A stretch of 12,737 nt of DNA from Actinidia chinensis (Eukaryota; Streptophyta; Magnoliopsida; Ericales; Actinidiaceae), in the NCBI GenBank assembly GCA_009663005.1, contig VIGQ01000283.1:107501-120237 (forward strand), given 5' to 3'. This document shows positions 1 through 8,562 of this stretch, piece by piece. Position numbers and translations under genes: made by a program. The first letter of the stretch is position 1. Each line of letters starts with the position of its first letter. The notes beneath the pieces are model-generated. The model was not told the DNA's origin, searched no databases, and worked only from the letters and a program-made list of their open reading frames with translations.

Positions 1-9
1 ATGACAATG

Positions 10-180
10 GTTGGCTGTGGCATAGAAGGCCTTGGGCATGCTCATATGAATCTTATTTCAAACTTGAATAAAAGGAATTGGTAATTGGGCTATCAAAAAT
101 TCTTTTGAAAAGTAATTGTGTAGAGCATGTCAACACAGGGAAACAACAAAGTATCTTTTAAGTCAAAAAATATTATTTCT
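10..180 (+). other. gag-pre-integrase zinc-binding domain remnant
   Basis: A WHRR...LGHAH block lies near 19-47, with a shift between WHRR and LGHAH, followed by C-R-A-C at 119-130. Together these give the two His and two Cys of the zinc-binding domain that precedes the copia integrase core. In the family this domain helps integrase multimerise and hold DNA ends. It is broken by stops and a shift, and the window starts at or just inside its N-terminal edge. Confidence 0.75.
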
Positions 181-745
181 CCTACATTTAGGCCTCTACA
201 ACTTCTACACCTGGACTTAATTGGTCCTTCAAGAATAATGAATTCTTGGAGAAACATTATACATTCTCGTGATATGTAGATGATTTCTCTCGATTTACAG
301 GGTAACGTTTTAGCTCACAAAATTAAGTATTTTCCTTCCTCATTCACAAACTAATCGACTCTTCAAATGATCAAGATCTCAACATTCAAATATTAGAACC
401 ATCATGGTAGAGAACTTGAAACTGAGTCTTTTTGCCCAAATTTTTGTGATGAATCTAGGAATGGACATAATTTTGGCACCTATGACCCCAACAAAATGGT
501 TTTGTTGAAAGAAAAATAGAACTTGAAAGAAATTCAAGAGCAATCGTTGCGCAACTCTCTTCTCAAAATATTTTTTTGGGCCGAAGCGGTGACACCGCAT
601 ATTTTATTATAAATCGAGCCATGATTAGGCCAATTCTTAAAAGGACACCATATGAGCTTGGAAAAGGAAAAGAGGAAAGAAAACCAAATAGGGTTCTTTA
701 TACTTTTGGATGCAAATGTTATGCCTAAACACAATGGCAAGGAAA
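181..745 (+). other. copia integrase core remnant (DDE type)
   Basis: The first catalytic Asp sits in LHLDLIGP (GAC at 214-216). The second block should read R-S-D-H-G-x-E-F. Here HGRE is visible at 403-414, but the codon for the preceding Asp appears to be one base short. The third block, PQQNGFVERKNRT at 486-524, keeps the catalytic Glu (GAA 507-509). FWAEAV follows near 571-588, then INRAMIRPILKRTPYEL in mixed frames to about 660. In the family the D, D and E residues bind metal and join cDNA ends to target DNA. Stops and shifts make this copy inactive. Confidence 0.88.
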
Positions 746-1169
746 ATTAGAAAAATTCGATTCAAAAATCGGAGGAAGTGAAGCGATGTTCCTAGTATTC
801 AATTACAAGTAAAACTTTTCGAATTTTTAACCAAACGAACCTTAGTACTGAAAAAATCCGGCCGTTGTATTGATGAATTTAAGGATTCATCCCCTTCAAG
901 ATGTTTCAAGAAATGTAGAATGAAGACGCCATGGAAAACCTTGAGATCTCTCAGAAAGAAAGCCAAGAAACTAAGGAGAGCCGTTTTGAAGATCAAATTC
1001 ATAGAGGTAGTGCTACCTCAAATGGAAAGTCCAAATGGAAACTCAAAATACAAGATGGTGGGTGGAAGTCAACTCTCTCCAAAAGAATAGAGATACATTC
1101 AACAACCATCCAACAAATCTCATCATGGCGATCATAAAGGGGCTAACTACATAGAAACTCTCTTAGACA

Positions 1170-1990
1170 ACATATGTTGTGAAAACCTTGCACTTTTATC
1201 ACCCAATAGAACCTAAAAACTTTCAGGAAGCGGAATTGATGAACATTGGCTTTTAGCTATGCAAGAAGAAGACTACCATCAATTCGGAAAGAAGCAAAAA
1301 ACATCCAACAAAAAAAAAAAACCAAAAAAAAAGTTTGGACTATAGTACCTAGGCCATTCACTATCCTATAATTGGCACTAAAAGGGATGAGAAATAAACT
1401 TGAGAATCCGGAATCATTGTTAGAAATAAAATGGACTTGTTGCCAAGATATAGTCAAGAAGAGGGATGGGAAGAGATTTGATGAATCATTCGCTTCTGTA
1501 GCTTAGATTTAGAAGCTATTTGTATGTTACTAGCCTTTGCATGCTATATGCGATTCAAATTATCAATGGATGTAAAGTGCCTTTCTTAAAATGGATTTAT
1601 TACCGAGGAAGTGTATGTAGCACAACCTCCGGTTTGAGAATCATTGAATTTTCAAATCATGTATTTTAAACTTCAAAAACCACTATATGGACTTCTTAAG
1701 CAAAGCTCCAAGAGTCTTGGTAGGAAAGACTTCTAGCAAATTTTTAAATGATAATTAGCTTTGCAAGAGGAGGGAAAAAAAATAGATAACACACTTTTTA
1801 TAAAAAATTAAGAATTAAGGACATGCTCCATAGTGCAAATATAGTGATGATATTATATTTTGGGCTACTTAATGAGAATATGTGCAAGGAATTGCTATAA
1901 GAGAGTTGTTGTAAGGAGGAATTCGAGAGAGATGAGCATGTGGGGGAAGCAAATTTTCTTCCTTGGACTACAAATCAAGCAATTAAGCGA
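1170..1990 (+). other. copia reverse transcriptase (RVT_2) remnant
   Basis: The domain is entered through a SPIEPKNFQEAEL-like block around 1200-1240 and AMQEE near 1258. It continues with VPRPF (about 1347) and RNKARLV-like sequence broken by shifts. The first catalytic Asp is in MDVK (GAT 1569-1571), followed by FITEEVYVAQPP near 1595-1630. The family YVDD motif reads Y-S-D-D at 1840-1851. GEANFFLGLQIKQ follows near 1947-1985. The stretch 1300-1335 has expanded A runs that add codons. The domain copies RNA into DNA in live elements. This copy is heavily frame-broken, but every major block is in the correct order. Confidence 0.88.
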
Positions 1991-2169
1991 CGGGACATTT
2001 ATAAATTTCAAGCAAATATAACAGAAGCGAGTCTCAACGGATTTGGCCATGATAGAAGCAAAACCGCTTAGGCATTCCCAATGGGACATCAATAATAAAA
2101 GCTCGACAAAGATGAAAAGGTTTAAAAAATATTGATGTTGAATGGAAAAAAAACTAGATCGAGAGGTTT

Positions 2170-2872
2170 ATGGGTATGATTGGCTCCTTGATCTATTTAA
2201 CGGCAAGTAGGCCGGATATCCTGTTAATATATGATAGGTGATAGATTTCAATTCATATCCTAAGAATCACATCTAGTGCCGGGATGATGTGAACGCAATT
2301 TAGATATCTCGAGAACCGCATGACTTAGGAATATTCTATCCTGGGGAGTTGAATGTGAAATTATTTAAAAGGATCTCTGATGCCGATTTTATGACGGGAT
2401 GTAGGATGGAAGAAAGCGAAAAGAGCACAATGGCACTTGCAATTTCTAGGACACCTCATAGTGTCAATGGTCTAGCAAGAAACAAAAACTCCGTTGCTTA
2501 TCAACCGATGAGGAAGACGAATATGTGGCCGTCATCGCGTCAAAGAAATTGTTGTGCTCCAATACTATGGATGATTGATTGATGATGAAACAACAAAATG
2601 GAGATTATGGCTTACATTTTGATCATATTCCAATCAAAATGTTGATAATACGAGTGCTATAAATTTGTCTAAGAATCCATTACAATTACTCCAAGAACAA
2701 AATACATTGAGATATTCCGACATCACTTTTTAAGAGATCAGTCCAAAAAGGGGATATTGAACTTCAATATATTCATACCGACAAGCAAATTGGCGGATAA
2801 TTTACAAAACCCTCGATGTGTTGTTGAAAAAAGATTTTTCTATATTCGACGTGAACTTGGAAATGGTATCAA
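2170..2872 (+). other. copia RNase H remnant and pol C-terminus
   Basis: The connection domain (MIGSLIYLTASRPDI, about 2173-2220) leads into RNase H. A 77-codon open stretch (2349-2582) holds SDADF with the catalytic D-A-D at 2379-2387, then the KST block in mixed frames. DNTSAINLSKNP is readable at 2644-2679 after a one-base insertion, and IHTDKQ at 2771-2788. The pol tail EKRFFYIRRELG ends near 2870. RNase H removes the RNA strand after reverse transcription. The open stretch is a chance survivor of decay and not a separate gene. Confidence 0.85.
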
Positions 2873-3404
2873 CCAATGTGATATTTTTGGATTCTTAAAT
2901 CAATTTATGAGTATGAGTTGAGTCGATTTTGAAAAAAAGACTGTGGGAATGAAATGTAATTTCCTTATGCTTAATCTCTGACAAAACAATCCTTCTGATT
3001 GTACTTGATTGATATGTGGATTATAAATGAGATGGTTAAAAGAGGAGCGACCGGAGACTCGGCTTATTCCCATATCACACTCTACGCACCTTCTCCCTTT
3101 CCACCCGCCTTCGCCCCTACCCAGGGGGGGGTATACTAATATTATGATTAAGAACTATTGAAAATCAACCTATGTGCTCATGTGCAAAATGTAGGATATG
3201 TATGTCTTAAGGAGAACGAAAAACATGTGCAACACTCGAATATTGATCTAATGCTTTACAAATAGACAATCACTGCTCTAATATGCTTAAAATATCTATG
3301 TAATCAGTTAAACGAGGACAAGAAGGAAGGAAAATGGCGAAAAAAAAATAACATAATCTAGAAACAATCCATCTTTATCTGTCAAATCTAAGTATATGCT
3401 GAAA
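2873..3404 (+). other. non-coding spacer between pol and the repeat array
   Basis: No coding block is recognised here. It contains a purine run (about 2931-2940) followed by TGTGGGAATG. At 3081-3118 there is a pyrimidine-rich stretch that ends in a run of eight or nine G (about 3123-3130), then about 270 bp of AT-rich sequence. The G run could be an internal polypurine tract, since Sireviruses are known for several, but nothing else supports that. This is the weakest link in treating 1-7203 as one element. Confidence 0.4.
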
Positions 3405-3600
3405 GTTAGGACGACCTAACCTTAGGTTGGTCGACCAAAGTCAGAGTGTATGAGGACGTAATTTAATGATTTAGGGACGACCTAAAGTCAATTTTAGGTC
3501 GACCTAAAGTCAAATAGGAAGACCTCATAATTAACTTAGGATGACCTAATGTTAAACTTAGGCCGACCTAAGTTTCGACCTAAGTTTGAACGGTTATAAG
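3405..3600 (+). repeat. palindromic GACGACCTAA repeat array, internal copy
   Basis: At least six copies of a GACGACCTAA(AG)TT-like core occur in about 190 bp, several of them paired as palindromes. Examples are TTGGTCGACCAA (3427-3438, perfect), TTTAGGTCGACCTAAA (3493-3508, perfect 16 bp), and AAACTTAGG / CCTAAGTTT with a 4-base gap (3554-3575). The same core forms a larger array in the U3 of the 3' LTR at 6000-6425. Both arrays are followed by an identical AACGGTTATAA (3589-3599 and 6502-6512). Palindromic U3 repeats are, to my recollection, a feature of Sireviruses. The sequence suggests protein-binding sites, but no binding protein can be named. Confidence 0.85.
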
Positions 3601-3800
3601 AGATTAAAAATACGACGTTCATCTATTTCGCCACCCTCAATTCGTAGACTTACCTTCTAACTCTACTCTAATGTCTCTTAATTTCAGTAATCTCTCTCTC
3701 TCATTTCCATCTCTATAAACAAGAACCCCATCATTCTTTCTCTTCAAGCAATTTTTTGTTTTCTCTCTCTCACACCTTGCACACCTCGCAAACCCTAGAC
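3586..3800 (+). promoter_or_regulatory. promoter-like segment and CT-rich leader before the envelope-like gene
   Basis: AACGGTTATAA (3589-3599, containing a CNGTTR Myb-type core) is followed by an AT-rich box (about 3604-3612). Then come more than 100 bases rich in CT, with (TC)n runs near 3691-3702 and 3763-3772. The leader ends in a telo-box-like AAACCCTAG at 3790-3798, just before the first recognisable coding sequence. CT-rich leaders with AAACCCTA are common in plant 5' untranslated regions. This suggests separate transcription of the downstream gene, which is inference; no start site can be proven. Confidence 0.45.
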
Positions 3801-5185
3801 GCCAAAATCTGTCAAAATCTCAAAAATTACAATTGTGAATACTGCATACATCAATGATCCCAAAGGAGATATTGGCAGAGCAATACTCGGCAATCTTAAT
3901 TTCAAAGGATTCTTTAAAACATGAAAGGATTTCAAGACATATGGCCAGATTTCCAGAATAGAACTCATCACTGGAAAACATTGAAAGATGGTTTCAACCA
4001 AAATATAGACAAAAGATGATTGACCAGTTCGTGTACTGGGATGGAGCGCACTGATTCCTCTTCTCAACAAGCTATACTCTTGATTTGGTAGATATTTCTA
4101 CTGTATCTAGAAGTAGGAAATTTGATAAACCTGAATTTACAATGATTTCATAGATGTTCGAGGCAAGCATATCGAGTTGAACCCAACATTCTGTCTCAAA
4201 TTATTGGTGTTCCAAATGTAAAGAAGAATTGATTTTCTTAGATAAACCCAGTCAACTAAAGAAGCATGGTGAATAGAGCTGAGATAATGAACCGTTTCCC
4301 ATCGTGGAACGGTAATGAATCTCGTCTCCATAAAGATTTGAAGAAGAGTAATAGGTATTCCACAATTCAGGCCTATAATGTAGTTCCTCAACATGGACAC
4401 TACAATCAAGTGTCTCCATGGATAATTTTATCATTTATAGGAAGCGCTACAAAGACCCTCTTAATCTGAATTTAAAATTCTCCCGAGAGATGGCGTATAT
4501 CCGCAATCATAAGAACGTTCTCCTCGTTCCTCTAAACGGTGCCTCTTCTAAACCAAGTGCTTGAACACTTTGGGGTTAGCTTAGGAACCAATATGACCAC
4601 ACTTGATAGGGGTTCTCAACTACATCTCACAATTAGTTGGAAGGAATTTCTGGTGTTCAACTGACAAGGAGGATGAATAATCGAAATTCCATCTCAAATC
4701 TTGGGTGATATACACATGGACGATGTCTCACTCGTGACGACCTCCTCAAGTCCCTTAGCCACAAGAGGGACCAACCTCCCAAGAAGGCCTCTTGATTGGT
4801 TTTATGGAGGTACTTTGGTCAAATGCGCACCAACAATGGAGAGGATGAGGCAAACACAAGGCAATTATGCACTACATTAAGCAATGGATGGATGCTCGAG
4901 CAAAGACAGATATTGCACGACAAGCTTCACGATTGCATGGCACATACATCATCGTTTGGGATACAACTATGAACAGTTGTATACTCAGCAAACGGAGTTT
5001 CACCAAAAATGCCCTTGATTGATGAAGCTTTTCAAAACACTGTTGAAGCAGAATCCCACTTTCATATGTCCTCCTCCTTTTTTCTCTCATTCCAAGCCTG
5101 GATGAATCTGAAAGGACAAAGAAGTAACATTTTGACTTTCCGCCTATTTTTTGATGAAAACACAAAGGGGGGAGAAAACTGAGAG
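3800..5185 (+). pseudogene. decayed Transposase_32 / 'envelope-like' plant retroelement gene
   Basis: The wording matches the plant-only family annotated as 'putative plant transposon protein' (Transposase_32), often labelled envelope-like in plant genomes. Function is unknown; no signal peptide or membrane segment is readable, so a true envelope role is not supported. Blocks, in shifted frames: VRGKHIELNP (4156-4185), ILSQIIGVPNV (4188-4220), AYNVVPQHGHYNQVSPW (4371-4421, in a 67-codon open stretch from 4266), REMAYIRNHKNV (about 4485-4520) and LNQVLEHFGVSLGT (4548-4589). A 51-codon open stretch at 4867-5022 is charged at first and may be the C-terminal part. A KHKGG-like tail overlaps the purine tract at 5164. 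The start codon is lost. The downstream position relative to pol fits an extra Sirevirus gene. Confidence 0.7.
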
Positions 5186-5674
5186 CCACAGACACATTTG
5201 ATGTTTTGACATTGGATATTTTAAGATTATGTAGTTTTTAAATTTCTGTTTGGTTGATAGTTTATCAGATTTTGCTTCAAATTTTGCTTTGGATGGTTAT
5301 ATTTTTTATAACTTTTTTATCTTGTCATGCTGGCTATGGATGTGAATCATTTTGGATACATTGATAATATGTTGTATTCCATGTATTTATTGGTATTTTA
5401 ATTGCTTGAGCTAACTTAAGGATATCATAAAAGCATTGAGGGACAAGTGAAAAGACTTGACGATCCCATTTCTGTATACTCTATCCAATGTTGTTTTACT
5501 TTCAAATTATTGATATCCTATAGAAAACACTTGAAACTATTTCATGCATGAAAACTAAGTAAAATGATAATCATTGATAGGGGGAGCATAGATTAAGTGG
5601 AGCTTTTTTGAAATAAATGCAGAAAACGATTGTTCAAAAATAAGATTGTTCATCCAATCAAAAAGGGATGAGAT
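5164..5674 (+). other. 3' untranslated region with three polypurine tracts
   Basis: Three purine runs lie between the envelope-like gene and the LTR: AAAGGGGGGAGAAAA (5164-5178), AGGGGGAGCA (5579-5588) and AAAAAGGGATGAGAT (5660-5674). The last directly abuts TGTT, the LTR start, so it should be the functional plus-strand primer. The second element on the minus strand has the same three types (GGGGGAGCA, GGGGGAGAAA, AAAAGGGTGAGAT). The rest (5200-5570) is AT-rich, with no coding sequence seen. Confidence 0.72.
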
Positions 5675-5999
5675 TGTTTATGCATAAAGTCTTAATTGAT
5701 TTTGAATAATTGAACTTATCATGTTAAATGATTCGTGAAATATCGGTTAAAAATCCATTTTAAAAGAGATAGTCGAAAGATGCATGAAATATTTGTTTAA
5801 CTAAAACAAACGTCTTGCAACTCTGTCAACTTTAAATCCATAAGTTTTCACAGTCAAAACAAATGGTACAATGCTCATGGAACTTAATAGAGGATTCACA
5901 ACAAAGTCTACAATTCAATTTGATATGATAACAATTGGTTGTTTTGTAGAAAGGAACAGGAAATGTCAAACGGTATGCAAAATATTCACAAGTTAGGAA

Positions 6000-6425
6000 G
6001 TCCGGAGTTGACATCCTAAGTTTAAGCTGACACGTGTCCTAAGTTTGGACAGAAGGTTGGCTGAGCGTCCTAATTCAAGTTAGGAGGTCCTAAGTTTACA
6101 TCCTTTGGGACAGAAGTTTGGCTTGACGACCTAAAAAGTAGGACGTCCTACTAGAGTTTCAAAATAGGGACACCTAAGTTTCAAAGAGCTGAAGACCTAA
6201 GTTTTTATTTAGAAGGATTTGGGGACGACCTAAAGTTTATGACGTCCTACGTTCCAATAGGACGACCTAGTTGCATAGGACGACCTAAGTTTCAAGAGCT
6301 GAAGACCTAACTTGAACAGAATGATTTTGGACGACCTTAAGAAAGAGTTAAGATGTCCTACAGTTCAAAATAGGACGACCTAAGTTCAACTTAGGACGAC
6401 TATTGACGTCCTAAGTTCCATTTTA
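6000..6425 (+). repeat. U3 array of GACGACCTAAG / GACGTCCTAAG repeats
   Basis: More than a dozen CCTAAG-type cores sit in both orientations. CCTAAGTT-C-AACTTAGG (6379-6395) is a perfect inverted repeat. A longer unit is directly duplicated: CCTAAGTTTCAAAGAGCTGA... at 6173-6200 recurs at 6284-6310 with one base missing. The sequence after each copy stays alignable, giving a tandem unit of about 110 bp, with a partial third copy before it (from about 6125). The position upstream of the presumed promoter suggests enhancer-like sites. No binding protein can be named. Confidence 0.85.
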
Positions 6426-6528
6426 AATCCTGTGCATCAAATTGCATATCCACGGCTTAGTGTCAAAACGACTAGTGTAGTTAATAGGCATTTAATGCTG
6501 CAACGGTTATAACTCATTTTGGGCCCTT

Positions 6529-6536
6529 GATAAAAT
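6529..6536 (+). promoter_or_regulatory. candidate TATA box of the plus-strand LTR
   Basis: GATAAAAT lies just after GGGCCCTT, downstream of the U3 repeats and of AACGGTTATAA (6502-6512). It falls about 855 bp into the LTR. The minus-strand LTR has its clear TATAAATA about 945 bp in. It is a degraded match, and AACGGTTATAA itself is an alternative. Confidence 0.35.
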
Positions 6537-7203
6537 GCAACCCTTTGGGTTGTTAGAGATATTTTTTTGAAGGGCCTAAAGTCATCTTAACACTTTGTTA
6601 AAAATACTTCAACTCTTGATCATTCATTGTGAGCTTTATTGTAAAAAGATCAAAAAGATCAAAAAAGAAAATGCACTCTAGAGAAGGAGCTATCATGGTA
6701 TTATTTTTGTCTAGAGTTGGTTAGCATTGATTGCTACAAGGAGAGAACTGGGGGGGAAATCGGATAAGACAACAAAGTAAAAAGAAAGGCGAAGTTTATT
6801 CAAACATTTATCCATTCATTAAAGAGATCACCTTGGGTGATATATTGTACTCCACAAGAGAGTTTGCTCTGATACTAGAATTTTTTCTAGTGATGGTCAT
6901 TCCAAGAAAGCGGATTCTTGAGACAGAAGTATTCTAGTGGTGTAAAAGTTTGATAAGCACCCGAAAGCTATTGTTGATAGTGATAACCCAAAGAGGACTT
7001 GGAGAGTGCACGTATGCAAAGGATTCGCTAAACCACTATAATCGTTGCTCTCTCTTCTGTCTATCTTATTTATTGCTTACATATAGTTGAGTAGAAGTGC
7101 ATATTAGATTTTATTATTCATCAAGAAAAGTTTAATTGGCGCATTAAGAGTAGGCAAACCTATTTCACCACCCCCCTTTCATAGTTTGCTTTACTAACTA
7201 ACA

Positions 7204-7307
7204 AAGGATATTGAGTTATATATGTACATACCAACAAGTAATTATCGGATATTTTCACAAACGCTCTTGAAGAGAAAAGATTTTGTTATATTAGAGTGAG
7301 CCTTTGA
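7204..7307 (+). pseudogene. C-terminal end of a second copia pol (RNase H tail)
   Basis: After KDIE-like codons at 7205-7216 and a one-base loss, one frame reads YVHTNK, a stop (TAA 7239-7241, probably once CAA), then LSDIFTNALEEKRFCYIRVSL and a stop at 7305-7307. This is the last part of copia pol and is equivalent to 2751-2870 of the first element. It starts exactly where the LTR ends, so the LTR element probably inserted into an older copia copy here, or the two were joined by recombination. The matching upstream part should lie left of the window. Confidence 0.75.
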
Positions 7308-7855
7308 TTTCTCAAACCACCATTGCAAATCATATTAATATAAAATATTAATAGATTCTCAGATTAAATTATCGCACAGTGTAATGAAGTTAAACGAGAA
7401 GACTACATCAGATTTAAATCTTATTAATAGACTCCAAAACAAATAGATGTGAATCAAAATGTCTATATGCTTGTGTAATTCCATATACTGTCATTAGTAG
7501 TAATAAATTGTGTGAGTCAATTACCTACATTAGTAGTCCAAACTGTGTGAATAATGTAAGCACTTAATTGTTATCAGTGACATCATTCCTCGATAAATGA
7601 TCTAATTTGAAACGTGCTATAATGCTTTTATGATATATGAATAATACAAAACATACGAAGAAAGCACATGGTCTAGGATATCATGAATACTATCACAAAT
7701 TGGGATTCTGCAGCTGTTTTTTAACTACACAAAATCGTCGAAGTAAAAATCAAACTTAGGTCGTCGAAGTACGCGCCCAGAAATTATTTGCACGTGCAGC
7801 ACTTTGAAAAGTCACGCGGAGAAATTAAAAATAAGATATTAGATAAGACTTTTTA
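7308..7855. other. AT-rich stretch without recognised features
   Basis: It may include the 3' end of the older copia element and unrelated DNA. I see no coding blocks, RNA genes or clear LTR ends. From about 7740 the base composition becomes more GC-rich toward the Transposase_28 fragment, and ACTTAGGTCGTCGAAGT (7754-7770) contains one isolated copy of the CTTAGGTCGTC core seen in the LTR arrays. Confidence 0.4.
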
Positions 7856-7859
7856 GATG

Positions 7860-8235
7860 ACGTAAGTCGCCTTAGGGAGTCCTATTCCTTCTCGCCGTGT
7901 GTCCAAGTAAGACTTCCCCGAGGCGGGCGAAATAATTAATTCCGCTCGCCTTGGAGAGGTGACCTTCTACAAGGCATCCTTGCAGGCCAGCTTGCGGTTT
8001 CCCATTCATCCCACAATTAGGATGATTCTTCAATTTTACAACATCTGCCCAGCTCAACTCATCCCTAACGTATGGCGAAGCATCGTCTACGTGATAGTGC
8101 TGTAGAGAGCTTACAAATACTCCCTCTCCTTTACTGAGTTCAGGAATTTGTTAGCCTAAACAAAAATCCTAAGCTTGACTAGGGATGGCTATACTTCAAG
8201 GCGAGGCCAAAGAAGGCCCTATCTTGATTGCCATT
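7860..8235 (+). pseudogene. Transposase_28 ('putative gypsy type transposon') N-terminal domain fragment
   Basis: A 48-codon open stretch (7959-8102) contains YKASLQASLRFPIHP and QFYNICPAQLIPNVW, the hallmark of the plant family named 'putative gypsy type transposon'. After a stop at 8103-8105 the reading resumes as FTEFRNLL (about 8135). In another frame it gives KNPKLD, a stop, then GWLYFKARPKKAL near 8163-8227, the usual continuation of the same domain. The family forms the first, gag-like gene of some plant gypsy-type elements, and its exact role is unknown. The matching C-terminal half lies nearby but on the minus strand. A 61-codon open frame on the minus strand over the same bases is a shadow. 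Fragment and dead. Confidence 0.75.
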
Positions 8236-8562
8236 GTGGATGTCGCCAATATCAAGAACGCCCATTCATTGTTATATGATAAGGAAGATCGCCAATATCA
8301 AGGATGTCCAACCATTGAAAAATCAATTAAACACTTCAACCAAAAAGGTATTTTGATCAACAGAATGGATTATTTAATTATTTATTTCACCATATAAGAA
8401 TTTCCTTAAACTTCGCCCAAGCCATTTTTTATGGGTGCTAGTTTTACTTCGCCTTATGTCTAAAGTTTACTGTACCAATTTATCAAAGTTATGATTGCCT
8501 TCGTTTTGAACGGGACATAATGTCACCAACACAACCAAAAAGAAATGCCGGTAAAATGGTTT
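8236..8562. other. junction region between the opposed Transposase_28 halves
   Basis: The first bases may still continue the plus-strand domain (SPTNIK-like near 8240). TCGCCAATATCAAG occurs twice, at 8243-8256 and 8289-8302, which suggests a small local duplication. The rest has no recognised coding or RNA feature. If an inversion separated the two halves, its breakpoint should be here. Confidence 0.4.

Larger units (their letters stand above)
1..2872 (+). pseudogene. decayed copia pol polyprotein (integrase - reverse transcriptase - RNase H)
   Basis: In a live element this polyprotein makes cDNA from element RNA and inserts it into the genome, inside cytoplasmic virus-like particles and then the nucleus. 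Recognisable copia blocks occur in the family order on one strand but in all three frames. They include a CxxC zinc knuckle, integrase blocks, FWAEAV, EPKNFQEAEL, MDVK, an S-D-D motif, SDADF, a DNTSA block and HTDKQ. The stretches between them carry frequent stops and one-base shifts, with no open frame above about 80 codons. The 5' end is cut by the window, and the last recognisable codons (RRELG) end near 2870. The spacing between blocks is close to normal, so decay has been by point changes and small indels rather than large deletions. Confidence 0.9.
1..7203 (+). mobile_element. Ty1/copia (Sirevirus-like) retrotransposon, 3' part with envelope-like gene and 3' LTR
   Basis: The order read on the plus strand is gag-pre-integrase, integrase, reverse transcriptase, RNase H, an extra downstream gene, polypurine tracts and an LTR. 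Integrase before reverse transcriptase marks Ty1/copia rather than gypsy. The pol wording, the extra gene 3' of RNase H, several polypurine tracts and a long LTR (1.5 kb) fit the Sirevirus branch. The 5' LTR, primer binding site and gag lie to the left of the window. The coding parts carry many stops and shifts, so the copy is dead. The right edge at 7203 is set by the LTR end AACA and the abrupt start of another pol fragment at 7204. The 2940-3400 spacer is unexplained, so it is inferred rather than proven that the pol and the envelope-like part belong to one insertion. Confidence 0.75.
5675..7203 (+). mobile_element. 3' LTR of the plus-strand copia element (about 1529 bp)
   Basis: It starts with TGTT straight after the polypurine tract and ends with AACA (7200-7203), giving the TG...CA ends of an LTR. 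It holds a U3 repeat array (6000-6425), AACGGTTATAA (6502-6512), an AT-rich TATA candidate (6529-6536) and a U5. The U5 contains AACCACTATAATCGTTG (about 7032-7048) and CCTATTTCACCACCCCCC (near 7159-7176). Both U5 motifs recur, on the opposite strand, in the LTR at 9930-11467, which is only 9 bp longer. The flanks GAGAT and AAGGA do not match, as expected where the left flank is the element's own interior. A 68-codon open frame at 6731-6937 lies inside the LTR and resembles nothing I know. Confidence 0.72.

Noticed and set aside
931..1137. 68-codon plus-strand open frame as a separate small gene
   Set aside because: It sits between the integrase and reverse transcriptase blocks of the same pol and is part of the polar linker, not a new gene.
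2942..3079. Possible small inverted-repeat transposon (TGTGGGAATG ... ATTCCCATATCACA)
   Set aside because: The ends match only imperfectly, and no target-site duplication flanks them; could equally be a degraded LTR start after pol.
3795..4409. Minus-strand open frames of about 90 codons
   Set aside because: They are shadows of the decayed Transposase_32-type gene, which reads on the plus strand.
4872..5195. 107-codon minus-strand open frame
   Set aside because: It lies opposite the envelope-like gene and its purine tract; no recognisable motif, and the plus strand carries the family wording next to it.
5670..7208. Target-site duplication around the plus-strand LTR
   Set aside because: GAGAT and AAGGA differ; the left flank is the element's own polypurine tract, so no duplication is expected.
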